A model generated the notes under the pieces. It was not told the DNA's origin, made no database searches, and saw nothing but the letters and a program-made list of their open reading frames with translations. DNA of 64,000 nucleotides, taken from NCBI GenBank assembly GCA_018266375.1, contig JAFEAO010000003.1:251578-315577 (forward strand), read 5' to 3'. How positions within the stretch are numbered: position 1 is the stretch's first letter; each line of letters begins with the position of its first letter. Positions 34,178 through 42,727 of the stretch are shown here, in pieces. This stretch comes from Bdellovibrionales bacterium. Lineage in GTDB: Bacteria; Bdellovibrionota; UBA1018; CAIMNF01. A program made the position numbers and the translations under genes.

Positions 34178-34809
34178 GTGAACGCTTAACGCAAGAACTT
34201 GAAAAGATAGCGACGACACCGGACACTGCGTATGAAGCGGGTCTTGGGATGCTTCGAAATATCTTTCAAACCCTCGACGAAAAATACAGTGAACGCGAAC
34301 CCGCCGCGGTTTGCGTTCTCTTTCGAGGAACTGCCTTTAAAGACGCTCAGGTGTTGCTGACGGTGCGATCGGGTGAGGTGGCGACTCATGCAAACCAAGT
34401 CGCTTTCCCTGGAGGCTCGTTCGATCCCGTCGATCGAGATGATCCGAGACGCGCGGCAATTCGAGAATGCTTTGAGGAAGTGGGAATTTTGCCCGAGCTG
34501 ATCGAGTCGCTTGCGGTTCTTGAGGCTTATCCGACTTTCGGCGGGAGTTTTATCGTTCATCCGGTGCTGGCGCAGCTCAAAGTCACGGACGAAGAACGGG
34601 ATCATTTCGTGCTGAGCCCGCAAGAAGTCGTTTTCGCGGAATGGGTGTCGGTGGCCGAGCTGATGGAAACCCGAAGGCTCGAAGAACGCACCGTGTTTGG
34701 ATGCACGATTCGTGCCCCATATTTTATGTGGGGCGATAGAAAAATGTGGGGCCTAAGCGCCTGGATATTTGACTCCATTCTAAATCGTTATGTTACAATT
34801 TCGGCATGA
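34174..34809 (+). CDS. Nudix hydrolase, CoA-diphosphatase-like
   Basis: The 211-residue protein has a Nudix box beginning VAFPGGSFDPVDRDDPRRAAIRE and closing with CFEEVGI, with the RE and EE residues needed for Mg2+, plus LLTVRSGEVATHANQ upstream, the pattern of NudL-type coenzyme A or acyl-CoA diphosphatases. The Glu normally found in the first part of the box is replaced by Asp. It overlaps the NtrC-type regulator by four bases and the next gene by four, so it belongs to the same operon. Substrate not proven. Confidence 0.85.
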   Translation: MSERLTQELEKIATTPDTAYEAGLGMLRNIFQTLDEKYSEREPAAVCVLFRGTAFKDAQVLLTVRSGEVATHANQVAFPGGSFDPVDRDDPRRAAIRECFEEVGILPELIESLAVLEAYPTFGGSFIVHPVLAQLKVTDEERDHFVLSPQEVVFAEWVSVAELMETRRLEERTVFGCTIRAPYFMWGDRKMWGLSAWIFDSILNRYVTISA

Positions 34810-35357
34810 CCAAACCGCTTACATTTGGACGTTGGCTTGGAGTAGTAATAATCTTATTTTTCGGTGCGTTATCGGTGTTTTCAACCGCGCACGCGCAAAC
34901 CACGTATTACGAACCTTGGAAGGGTAAAACCGTCGTTCCACCGATCGAACTCGGAGCGATGGGCGGAGCCGCGATTTACGGCAAGGACGTCAACTGGTCG
35001 ATCTTAATGACGGGCGCGTACCTTATCGACGATGCGGGCTGGGCGACCGATCTTGACGACCGTCTCTGGGTTGAGCTTCAAGCGGGCCCGTCTTTCTTTT
35101 CTACAAGCGTCGTGAACTCTCAAACCGGCCTTCAGTATCACATTCACCTCCGATGGGATTTTACTTACAACGAGTACTGGACGGTCTACGCGCTCGGCGG
35201 TCTCGGTGGATTCAGTCTCCCATCGGGTTTCGGAAATACGTTTACGATGGCTCCGCGCTTTGGCGCCGGCGTCGAATACCAAACTAAAGCGGCACTGATG
35301 TTCCGGGGTGAAGTCAGCGCGGACTTTATCGGTGCCGGGATCGCGCTCAACTTTTAG
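34806..35357 (+). CDS. Predicted outer membrane beta-barrel protein
   Basis: A signal peptide (about 1-31, cleavage at AHAQ) is followed by alternating hydrophobic strands rich in aromatic residues (for example WVELQAGPSFFSTSVV and WTVYALGGLGGF) and a C-terminal Phe (GAGIALNF), all features of a small outer membrane barrel. Its position at the end of the kinase-regulator-Nudix operon suggests an envelope-sensing theme, but the link is inferred. No family recognised. Confidence 0.7.
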   Translation: MTKPLTFGRWLGVVIILFFGALSVFSTAHAQTTYYEPWKGKTVVPPIELGAMGGAAIYGKDVNWSILMTGAYLIDDAGWATDLDDRLWVELQAGPSFFSTSVVNSQTGLQYHIHLRWDFTYNEYWTVYALGGLGGFSLPSGFGNTFTMAPRFGAGVEYQTKAALMFRGEVSADFIGAGIALNF

Positions 35358-35363
35358 GATCGC

Positions 35364-35996
35364 ATGAAGCCAGCCATAAATTCATCGCGAAACACCGGTT
35401 TGATCAACCCGGGAATGCTTCGTCTCAAAGCGTTCCCGATGTTGCACGAGCTGCATACCAAGAGCTATCGCATCTGGACCAAGATTGATTTGAATCCGAG
35501 CGAGCTTCGCGTCTTTTTTAAAATCGAAGGCGCACATCCGACCGAGTTCGCCAAAATTATTTTTCCGGAGAACGTAACAAAGCCATCCCGCCAAAAGGAT
35601 CTATGGAACGACACCTGCTTTGAGGTGTTTATTCCCACCAAAAGCGCGGATGCGTATTTGGAATTCAACGGCTCGCCGAGCGGGAATTGGAATTGGTATT
35701 CGTTCAAGAAATATCGCGGAGGGATGACGGAGTTTCCGATCAACCCGGAATCGATCCCGAAGCAAAGCGTGCAAAGCCGGAGCGAGTCGAGTATCGAGAG
35801 TGAGTGGGTGTTGCCGATGTCAGGAATCCGCCAGGGTTTTTTGAGCGCGGGACAAAATTTACTTCAGTTCGATCACGTAGGCGTGAGTGTGGTGCTGAAC
35901 ACATCAGTCGCGACCACTTATTGGGCGCTCGCGCACGATGGGATCAAACCCGACTTCCATTTGAGATCAAGCTGGGTGGGAACGCTTAAAACGTAG
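35364..35996 (+). CDS. DOMON-like (CBM9 fold) protein
   Basis: Residues about 40-205 have the DOMON/CBM9-like beta-sandwich signature: DLWNDTCFEVFIP, YLEFNGSPSGNWNWYSFKKYRGGM and TYWALAHDGIKPDFHLRSSW, as in the DOMON-like proteins of proteobacteria. There is no signal peptide, so it is probably cytoplasmic. Ligand unknown (sugar or haem in related proteins). It begins six bases after the barrel gene and is separated from namZ by 23 bases, so it may belong to either set. Confidence 0.75.
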   Translation: MKPAINSSRNTGLINPGMLRLKAFPMLHELHTKSYRIWTKIDLNPSELRVFFKIEGAHPTEFAKIIFPENVTKPSRQKDLWNDTCFEVFIPTKSADAYLEFNGSPSGNWNWYSFKKYRGGMTEFPINPESIPKQSVQSRSESSIESEWVLPMSGIRQGFLSAGQNLLQFDHVGVSVVLNTSVATTYWALAHDGIKPDFHLRSSWVGTLKT

Positions 35997-36019
35997 TCGC
36001 AGGTTGCAAGGAGAGCACT

Positions 36020-37231
36020 GTGAGCGCATTTCAATTTGGAATCGATCATCTATTAACCGATCACAACTTGCAAAAAGGGCTTGAGGGGCAGCGGTGGGGG
36101 TTGCTTGCACATCCGGCGTCCGTGACGTCGGATCTCACGCATACGCTCGATGCTTTGAAGACGCGGAGCAAGCTCAATATCACTTGCGCGTTCGGTCCGC
36201 AGCACGGCATGCGCGGCGAGAAGCAATACAACATGGTGGAGTCGGACGATTACGTCGATCCGATTCACAAGATCCCGGTATTCAGTCTTTACGGTAAAAT
36301 CCGGCGGCCGTCGCAAGAGCAGCTCAATCACTGCGATGGCGCGATCATCGATCTGCAAGACGTCGGTTGCCGCATTTACACTTACATCACATCGATGTTT
36401 TACGTGATGCAAGAGTGCGCGAGCCGCCGGATGCCGGTGGTGGTGCTCGATCGCCCGAATCCCGCTGGCCGCGCGATGGAAGGCAGTATCTTGCGCAAGG
36501 GCAACGAAAGCTTCGTAGGTCTAGGCCCGATTCTCATGCGCCACGGTCATACGCTGGGCGAGATGGCCAAGTGGATGAACCAACATTTTAACCTCGGTGC
36601 GCAACTCCAAGTCGTGCCGATGAACGGCTATGACCCGACCGTGAAACCGGGTTATGGTTGGCCGGTGGAGGGGCGTGCGTGGGTAAATCCGAGCCCGAAT
36701 ATGCCGAATCTCGCTTGCGCGCGCGTCTATGCGGGCACCGTTATGCTCGAGGGCACGCACTTGTCGGAAGGGCGCGGGACGACTAGACCGCTCGAAGTGC
36801 TGGGCGCGCCTGACATCGACGGTCTCAAAATTCTAAAAGAGATGGAGCGCCTGGAAAAGCGTTGGCTTGAGGGTGCTTACGTGCGTGAGCACTACTTTCA
36901 GCCGACGTTTTACAAACATCAGGATAAATTGTGCAGTGGAATTCAAATTCACGTCGATCACGATCACTACGATCCGATGCGCTTTAAACCGTATCGTATG
37001 GTCGCGCTCGCCTTCAAATCGATTCGCACGCTCTATCCCGAATATCAGCTCTGGCGTGATTTCCCCTATGAGTATGTGTTCGACCGCCTCGCGATCGACG
37101 TGATCACGGGCTGCGATACTTTGCGCAAGTGGGTGGACGACAAAGCCGCGAAGCCCGCAGATCTCGAAGTGTTCTTGCACAAGGACGAGCTCGAGTGGAA
37201 GAAGCAGGTGCAGAATGCGAAGATTTACTAG
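36020..37231 (+). CDS. namZ: Exo-beta-N-acetylmuramidase NamZ (DUF1343, GH171)
   Basis: NamZ removes terminal MurNAc from peptidoglycan fragments. The 403-residue protein has the family pieces ITCAFGPQHGMRG, IPVFSLYG, IIDLQDVGCRIYTY, and VLDRPNPAGRAMEGS. The start is GTG with AAGGAGAG about seven bases upstream. No signal peptide is visible, so it is probably cytoplasmic and used in recycling. It overlaps the PBP4 gene by 17 bases, giving a peptidoglycan-degrading pair. Confidence 0.9.
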   Translation: MSAFQFGIDHLLTDHNLQKGLEGQRWGLLAHPASVTSDLTHTLDALKTRSKLNITCAFGPQHGMRGEKQYNMVESDDYVDPIHKIPVFSLYGKIRRPSQEQLNHCDGAIIDLQDVGCRIYTYITSMFYVMQECASRRMPVVVLDRPNPAGRAMEGSILRKGNESFVGLGPILMRHGHTLGEMAKWMNQHFNLGAQLQVVPMNGYDPTVKPGYGWPVEGRAWVNPSPNMPNLACARVYAGTVMLEGTHLSEGRGTTRPLEVLGAPDIDGLKILKEMERLEKRWLEGAYVREHYFQPTFYKHQDKLCSGIQIHVDHDHYDPMRFKPYRMVALAFKSIRTLYPEYQLWRDFPYEYVFDRLAIDVITGCDTLRKWVDDKAAKPADLEVFLHKDELEWKKQVQNAKIY

Positions 37232-38585
37232 TGTCGCCACCATCGCGTCGTTATTGCTCGCGGGCGGAACGGCTTCCGCCGCCGAGAGTGGTTTGGTGAA
37301 AGCGCTGAAGGCATTGCAAAAAAATGGTGCGCGCGTGAGTGCCGAGATCGTTAATTTGACGAATACTCGGACGCTCTTAAAAGTAAGCGAGGACAAGCCG
37401 CTCAACCCGGCATCCAGTATCAAACTTTTTACCGCGTATGCGGCATTGAAGCGCCTTGGAATCAATTTCCAATTTAAGACTGAGTTTTATGTCGGGGACG
37501 ATCAAAGCTTGTGCGTGAAAGGCGACGGCGACCCGTCGTTCGTGATGGAAGATTTGTATCTGGTGGTCGAAGCGCTCAAGCGCAAGGGTCTCGAAAAATA
37601 TAACGGCAAGATCGTCGTCGATGCCTCGGCCTTTGACGATGAGTTCTATCCCGAGGATCGTAGCGATCAGGACTCCGAACGTGCGTACAATGCGCCGATA
37701 TCGGGATTGAATTTTAACTACAACACGATCACGGCGTTCGTTTATCCCACCAAAAAGGGCCAGCGTGCCCGCGTCGCACTCGACTTTCCGTTCTCCTTTG
37801 TCGAAATCAAAAATAAAGTCACCACCGGGGGCGGTACCGACGTGACTTGGGATAAAAAAGGCGATGGTCCGCGCGAGATCGTCAACCTGGACGGAAAAAT
37901 CTCGGAAAACGCCGAAGACTGGAAAAAGCCGTTCCGCGTGCGCGATCCGGCAACGGGGTTTGCCGACGCATTCGCCAAGATGCTCGCTCAAGGCGGAATC
38001 CTTGCTAGTGCGAAGCCCGAGTTCTCGAAGAAGTCCTGCTCGGGCAAACCCTTTTATGTTTATCAGAGCAAGCCGCTGAGCTTTGTCGTACAGCTCATGG
38101 ACAAATACTCGAATAACTTTATCGCCGATTCGCTCGTCAAAAAGCTCGATCAAGTCGTGAACAAACATCCGGGCACGGCGGCGGGCGGCCTCCATTTTAT
38201 TCGCGACGAACTCCAAAAGGTCGGAATCAATCTCGATGCTAAAGGCCGCAAGATGGTGAGCGGGTCGGGTCTCACCGGCGGCAACGCGGTCGCAGCCAAT
38301 GACTTCAATTCGCTTCTCAAAGTCATCAATCGCGAGAAAGTACTTTTGCCCGAAATTTTCGCGTCTCTCCCGATTGCGGGTCTGGATGGCACCTTGAAAC
38401 GCAAGTACGGCAACAGCGAAGTCAAAGAGCGCTTGCGCGGCAAGACCGGGACCTTGAGCGGCGTTCAATCGCTGGTCGGCATTTACCCGAACAAAGAAGG
38501 CGAGTGGCTTGCGATCTCGATCATCGTCAACGGCGGGTCGATACCGGAAGGCGAAGTCGGTAAATTTTTAAGCGCGCAAGAGTAG
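37215..38585 (+). CDS. dacB: D-alanyl-D-alanine carboxypeptidase/endopeptidase (PBP4, DacB-like)
   Basis: PBP4-type enzymes remove terminal D-Ala and cleave cross-links. The protein has a signal peptide (about 1-23), SxxK (SSIKL), SxN (YSNN) and KTG (GKTGTLSG) active-site motifs, and the insertion between them typical of class C low-molecular-mass PBPs, with 456 residues. It is translationally coupled to NamZ, whose product attacks the sugar strand. In a predator these could serve prey wall digestion; ordinary turnover is the more cautious reading. Confidence 0.93.
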   Translation: MRRFTSVATIASLLLAGGTASAAESGLVKALKALQKNGARVSAEIVNLTNTRTLLKVSEDKPLNPASSIKLFTAYAALKRLGINFQFKTEFYVGDDQSLCVKGDGDPSFVMEDLYLVVEALKRKGLEKYNGKIVVDASAFDDEFYPEDRSDQDSERAYNAPISGLNFNYNTITAFVYPTKKGQRARVALDFPFSFVEIKNKVTTGGGTDVTWDKKGDGPREIVNLDGKISENAEDWKKPFRVRDPATGFADAFAKMLAQGGILASAKPEFSKKSCSGKPFYVYQSKPLSFVVQLMDKYSNNFIADSLVKKLDQVVNKHPGTAAGGLHFIRDELQKVGINLDAKGRKMVSGSGLTGGNAVAANDFNSLLKVINREKVLLPEIFASLPIAGLDGTLKRKYGNSEVKERLRGKTGTLSGVQSLVGIYPNKEGEWLAISIIVNGGSIPEGEVGKFLSAQE

Positions 38586-38641
38586 AATTTGAACGCGACA
38601 GACTAGGGCGACAAATTCATGCTGCGATCCAATGCTTCAAG

Positions 38642-39862
38642 CTAATCGAGGATGCGCGGATTACTTTCCGCCGGTCCAAGTGACGGGATATCGCCGATGT
38701 TACCGCCAAGCTCGCGGGCCTTATCGATCGACTTTTGCACGCTCTGATTGCCGTTCCAGCTCTTGTCGATCGCTTCGTTCCACGCGCGTGAAGCGGCATC
38801 AATGCCTTTACCGACGCCGGCAAGGCGAGTGACGAACGTTTTGAGGCGATCACCCAGGATTTCCACGACGTGAGCGAGCTCGTTGGCTTTCTCGCTGAGT
38901 TTGTGTTGTTGCCAACCGTTCGCGATCAAGGTGATCAGCGGAAGGATGGTTGCCGGCGACGAGATAAATACTTTGCGATCCATCGACCACTGGAAGAGTA
39001 GTGGATCGACGTCAAACGCCGCGCGGATCGCGGCTTCGGACGGAACGAACAGGATCACGTACGGCACCGAGTCCGTGACGAACTTTTGATATTCCTTCGA
39101 CGAAAGGTCCTTTACGCGTTCCTTCAAGCGATTCGCAAAATCCTGATGGAGTTGTTTACGACCGTTATCGGTTTGCTGCGCTTCGCTCTCCAGGTAACTT
39201 TCAAAGATCGAAGCTTTGGAGTCGATCACCAGGTGTTGGCCGCTGTGCGGAAGCTTGATTACGAAATCGGGCTTCAGTAGATTACCTTCATTACCGGTCG
39301 TCGCAGCTTGTTCCTCATAGTCGATGCCGTGGACAAGCCCGCTTTGTTGCAAAATGTTACGAAGCACTAACTCGCCCCAGCGGCCGCGCACGCTTTGTGA
39401 AGTCGTGAGCGCGGATTTCAGGCGTTCGGTTTCCTGGATGAGCTTTTGCTCCTGAGTCGCCATCGTCTGAATTTGTTTTTCGATCTTGGCGTATTGATCG
39501 GTACGTTCGCGCTCGAAGTTTTGGATCTTTTCTCCGGTCGACTTCAGGGTGTTCTTAATTTCCTCGAAACTTTGGTTGAACTCCTGCTTCTTTTTTTCAA
39601 GATCATGATTGTTTTGCGTTTGGAACGCTTTGACCTGGGAGTCGATGTTTTTGCTCAGGATATCCTGCGCAAGAAGGGAGAACTGATCTTTTACTTTTTG
39701 CTCGGAGAGCTCGTGGTCGCGAATACGTTGCTCAAGAAGCTCGCGTTGCTGCGCGAGGGCCTCGGTTTTTTCACGCCCGAGGTTTGCGCGAAGAAAAAAA
39801 TAAACGGCAGCGGCACCTGCGATCGCTCCCACCAAAATCCCAATAAAAATACCGGTAATCAT
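38642..39862 (-). CDS. rmuC: DNA recombination protein RmuC
   Basis: RmuC limits inversions and is a predicted nuclease. A single membrane segment near the start (about 3-25) is followed by a long coiled coil (about 30-145) and the restriction-endonuclease-like domain (about 150-360) with RGRWGELVLRNILQQSGL, KPDFVIKLPHSGQHLVIDSKAS and FVPSEAAIRAA. These are standard RmuC features. It stands alone, ending opposite dacB and starting 29 bases from the next gene. Confidence 0.94.
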   Translation of the reverse strand: MITGIFIGILVGAIAGAAAVYFFLRANLGREKTEALAQQRELLEQRIRDHELSEQKVKDQFSLLAQDILSKNIDSQVKAFQTQNNHDLEKKKQEFNQSFEEIKNTLKSTGEKIQNFERERTDQYAKIEKQIQTMATQEQKLIQETERLKSALTTSQSVRGRWGELVLRNILQQSGLVHGIDYEEQAATTGNEGNLLKPDFVIKLPHSGQHLVIDSKASIFESYLESEAQQTDNGRKQLHQDFANRLKERVKDLSSKEYQKFVTDSVPYVILFVPSEAAIRAAFDVDPLLFQWSMDRKVFISSPATILPLITLIANGWQQHKLSEKANELAHVVEILGDRLKTFVTRLAGVGKGIDAASRAWNEAIDKSWNGNQSVQKSIDKARELGGNIGDIPSLGPAESNPRILD

Positions 39863-39890
39863 GCCGGGTTAAGGTACCGGCGCCCGGGGA

Positions 39891-41183
39891 CTAAAGCAAA
39901 TAAAACAGTGCAGCAATTACGGTCGGTGGGAGGGCCCACTGCAAGAAGCGAAAGGGCTGCAATCCCAAAGTACCGAATTCATTGCGCAGGATGGCGTAAC
40001 CTGCCGGATTGGGGGCGTTTGCAATCAACGTCAGACCGCCACCGACGACCGAGCCCGCCACGACAAAGTACTTCGCGGCGTCCGACAGATCCGGAACTTG
40101 CGCCGCGAGCGAAGTCAGAGCGGCGTTGTCCGTGATCGCGGTAAGCCCTGCGGCGCCAAAATAAAGCGCGTGATCGGTCATCGAAGTGAGAAGCGGTTTC
40201 AACCACCACGATTGCTCGCTGGTTAACACGACGAGACCCGCGAGGAAAAAACTGACGAGCAAACTCTCGCGCATCTTGAGATCGCTCTGCGCGTACGACG
40301 TCGCGGTCACGAAGCCCAAGAAAAATAGAAAGTGCCCGACCAAGAATACCGGGTGATGAACGCCGATGATCGCAAGCATGATAAAACCCGCATTCACGAT
40401 TTGAATCCACAAACGTGAGTCGTCGGCGTGTTGCGCGTGCGTGTATTCCGGCGTGGTGAGGCGAGCGGGCTCCATGTTTTCGAGTGTCTTGCGATTGATC
40501 CAGAGAACGAGCACGGCATTCACGATCACCGCAAAAATCGCTTTCCAACCAAAATGACCGAACATGAATCCGCTGTCCCAGCCCCATGGGCGCGCGACCA
40601 TCAATACGGGTGGCGCTGCAAATGAAGTGAGTGTGCCACCAATCGAAACGTTCACAAAGAGAGTCGCGATTGTCGAGTAGAGGAGTTTGAGATTTTTGCT
40701 TTTGGTGAAAATCGTTTTTCGAAGAAGAAGAGCCGACACCGTCATCGCCGCCGGCTCGGTCACAAAGCTTCCGAGAAGGGGCCCGATAATCAGCGTCGCA
40801 AGGAACACAGCTTGAACTCGAGGCAGTGGGACAATCCGAGAGATAAAACTAATGATGTTTTCGGCGAGCGTGAGAATCGGCTTCGTTGCAGACATCGCCA
40901 TAATCACGAAGACGAAAATTGCTTCGCCAAAGTTTTTAGCCTCAAGCCAATCGAGTGCCGGCGTGAGACCCCGGTTCAGCATCAGGAATCCGACATAGAT
41001 TGCGGCCCAGATTCCGAAAACGATCTCGATCTCACCCAGGAAGTGAAAAACGGATGACGCAAAGGTGCGGTGATTAAATTTTCGTGAAAGCTTTTCAAAG
41101 AATGAAACACTGAGTGAATGAATTAACGCTCCGGCAAAACACGCAGTGGCAATCCAATTTTCTGTCATTGTGTCTAGCATCAT
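39891..41183 (-). CDS. Putative Na+/H+ antiporter of the Na_H_antiport_3 type
   Basis: About 11 to 12 membrane segments across 430 residues belong to the ion transporter superfamily. Recognisable are ATKPILTLAENIISFI, FVTEPAAMTVSALLLRK, the paired ITDNAALTSLAAQVPDLS segment and GGGLTLIANAPNPAGYAILR, matching the putative Na+/H+ antiporter family. Cation specificity and direction are unknown. The start has three closely spaced ATG codons. It is divergent from the histidine phosphatase-like gene by 66 bases. Confidence 0.8.
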   Translation of the reverse strand: MMLDTMTENWIATACFAGALIHSLSVSFFEKLSRKFNHRTFASSVFHFLGEIEIVFGIWAAIYVGFLMLNRGLTPALDWLEAKNFGEAIFVFVIMAMSATKPILTLAENIISFISRIVPLPRVQAVFLATLIIGPLLGSFVTEPAAMTVSALLLRKTIFTKSKNLKLLYSTIATLFVNVSIGGTLTSFAAPPVLMVARPWGWDSGFMFGHFGWKAIFAVIVNAVLVLWINRKTLENMEPARLTTPEYTHAQHADDSRLWIQIVNAGFIMLAIIGVHHPVFLVGHFLFFLGFVTATSYAQSDLKMRESLLVSFFLAGLVVLTSEQSWWLKPLLTSMTDHALYFGAAGLTAITDNAALTSLAAQVPDLSDAAKYFVVAGSVVGGGLTLIANAPNPAGYAILRNEFGTLGLQPFRFLQWALPPTVIAALFYLL

Positions 41184-41249
41184 GAATTCATGATCTCAAA
41201 AATGACACTGTCATTCTAGATCGAATCTCAGTAGAATTAATCTATTCAC

Positions 41250-41831
41250 ATGAAGCAGCTTCGGGAACAACGGCAGCAGTTTTATCTCGTAGTTTACACG
41301 CAAACCGATGCGCAAACCGGAAACTATTATTGCGGTAGCGGCTTGGATCTCGGCCTCAACGAAGCCGGCATCGAAGAAGGCCGTAAACTCGCTCGCCGCT
41401 TCAAAAAAAATCCTCTCAAAATTAAACGCATCATCGCGAGCCCTGAGCTTCGTTCGATTCAAATGGCGGATGTTATGCACGATGAGATCAAGGCCAAGCT
41501 GAGTTTGGTTCGTGACTTTGCCGATCAGTTCTTGGGCGACCTCGAAGGAAAGCCGATGCCGAAGCCCAATGGTCACGGCGCTTTGGCCGTTGAGGATCCG
41601 GTAGCGGACCCGCCGAGAGGGGAGAGTGCTGATGCTTTTTCTGCTCGCGTGAACAACGGTTTAGTAAAAATTCTTCAAGAACCGGGCGTGCTTTTACTCG
41701 TGACCCATCCACGCGTGGCTCGTGCCGTTTATAAGATGATCGGCATTGGATCCGAAGTCATCACTCCGGGTATCCTGTACGCGATCGACATTCCCGCCGG
41801 CGAAGGCATCGCCCACGCCCGCGAAATCTAA
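41250..41831 (+). CDS. Histidine phosphatase-fold protein that lacks the catalytic RHG motif
   Basis: The fold of phosphoglycerate mutase-like enzymes is clear: IIASPELRSIQMADVM (the SPxxR motif), the ADQFLGDLEGKP segment and LLLVTHPRVARAV with the second His (His153). The first motif, normally LVRHGxT with the phospho-acceptor His, reads LVVYTQT (Val15, Tyr16, Thr17). Without that His it cannot form the phosphohistidine, so it is probably a binding or regulatory protein. It ends just before an unusual hairpin region. Confidence 0.75.
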   Translation: MKQLREQRQQFYLVVYTQTDAQTGNYYCGSGLDLGLNEAGIEEGRKLARRFKKNPLKIKRIIASPELRSIQMADVMHDEIKAKLSLVRDFADQFLGDLEGKPMPKPNGHGALAVEDPVADPPRGESADAFSARVNNGLVKILQEPGVLLLVTHPRVARAVYKMIGIGSEVITPGILYAIDIPAGEGIAHAREI

Positions 41832-41922
41832 AAAAGGTCACCCCGTACTTTTTGTTGAGATCTGCGTTATGAAGTCCAGGTTTCGGGCATATTTTTGCAA
41901 AAAGTACGGGGTGACCTTTTTT
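41830..41922. terminator. Perfect 25-base inverted repeat with a 43-base loop
   Basis: Arms at 41830-41854 and 41898-41922 match without a mismatch, centred on GGTCACCCCGTAC. Each ends with A-run and T-run, so it can end transcription in both directions, namely the histidine phosphatase-like gene and, if extended, any leftward transcript. The arms and loop are longer than needed for a simple terminator. Confidence 0.7.
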
Positions 41923-41923
41923 C

Positions 41924-41952
41924 TTGCAATTGAGAATCATTATCAATAAAGT
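41924..41952 (+). promoter_or_regulatory. Possible promoter overlapping a near-perfect Fur box
   Basis: TGAGAAT-C-ATTATCA (41931-41945) matches the 7-1-7 Fur consensus TGATAAT-N-ATTATCA at 13 of 14 defined positions. It lies between a TTGCAA (41924-41929) and TAAAGT (41947-41952) pair spaced 17 bases apart, so iron-bound Fur would block initiation. No annotated gene starts here, since both neighbours converge. Confidence 0.65.
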
Positions 41953-41958
41953 GGTTTT

Positions 41959-42025
41959 AAGAAAAGCCCGGGGCCGAGAAATCCTAACGCTCCATATCCT
42001 AAATTCTTCTCGGCCCGGGCTTTTT
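41959..42025 (+). ncRNA. Candidate Fur-regulated small RNA
   Basis: A transcript starting just after the promoter elements at 41924-41952 would begin near 41959 and end at the hairpin with arms 41962-41980 and 42007-42024 (one bulged G), followed by TTTTT. The 26-base loop carries TCCT, CTCC and TCCT, which could pair with Shine-Dalgarno sequences (AGGA or GGAG). This layout recalls Fur-controlled sRNAs such as FsrA or RyhB. The same hairpin, read leftward, could simply terminate the beta-barrel gene 42059-42727. Predicted only. Confidence 0.45.
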
Positions 42026-42058
42026 AATTTTCATCAGGCGCAACTGAGCGCCCAATCA

Positions 42059-42727
42059 CTATTCAAAGTAGAGCAAGAAATCTAAGCCGAAGGTGATGGT
42101 GTTACCGCCACCTACAGCAAAGAAGTGGTCAAACTTCACGTCGGGTCCGATTGAGAAGCCGTCGCTGATTTGCATATCGTAACCGAGCACCGCACCCGCG
42201 ATGAACGAGCTCCAGCTAGCGCTTGTGATCGCGAGACCGATTTGTGGTCCGATGTAAAAACCTGAGTTAGAAATACGGCGGAACAAGAATTCCGCATTCA
42301 AGTAGTTGAGGCTCGCTGACACGCCCAGAGTAGACGTCTGAAAGCGGTGGAAGCTGAAGGTTGGAGCAAATTGAGCGCCACCCATGTTGGCTGCGTTTGC
42401 ACCGACTTTCACGCCCCATTCGAATTGAACGTCGCCACCGTCGGTAGAGACGAGGCCGCCTGCTGTCGGGCCGAAGAAGAAGCGGCGATCGACACCATAC
42501 ATGGCGCGATCTTTATTCGACGGTACGTCGCGCTCGACGTTCGTGACCTGAGATTTTGGGTAGCGGCGCTTTTCGCCGTTTATGAGCTCGATGTCGACGT
42601 GGCGATTCGGAACGTCGGCCAAAACTTTTCCTTCGATCACTTCACCGGTAGAGAGGGTGATTTGGTCGATGGCGTAGCTTGACGCGCTGCAAAATAAAAC
42701 AGCTGCGATGAGAATGAATTTTTTCAT
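42059..42727 (-). CDS. Predicted outer membrane beta-barrel protein
   Basis: I start at the ATG at 42727 (222 residues) because the signal peptide MKKFILIAAVLFCSASSYA begins there. Residues about 20-60 form a short periplasmic domain (ITLSTGEVIEGKVL and YPKSQVTNVERD, reminiscent of small beta modules), then about 75-222 are barrel strands (WGVKVGANAANMGG, GFYIGPQIGLAI) ending in a C-terminal aromatic pattern LDFLLYFE. No family. It ends between the terminator-like repeats shared with the sRNA candidate. Confidence 0.72.
   Translation of the reverse strand: MKKFILIAAVLFCSASSYAIDQITLSTGEVIEGKVLADVPNRHVDIELINGEKRRYPKSQVTNVERDVPSNKDRAMYGVDRRFFFGPTAGGLVSTDGGDVQFEWGVKVGANAANMGGAQFAPTFSFHRFQTSTLGVSASLNYLNAEFLFRRISNSGFYIGPQIGLAITSASWSSFIAGAVLGYDMQISDGFSIGPDVKFDHFFAVGGGNTITFGLDFLLYFE

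Noticed and set aside
37377..38468. Long minus-strand frame of 363 codons opposite dacB.
   Set aside because: It is fully antisense to a gene with clear active-site motifs, and its own sequence matches no fold pattern.
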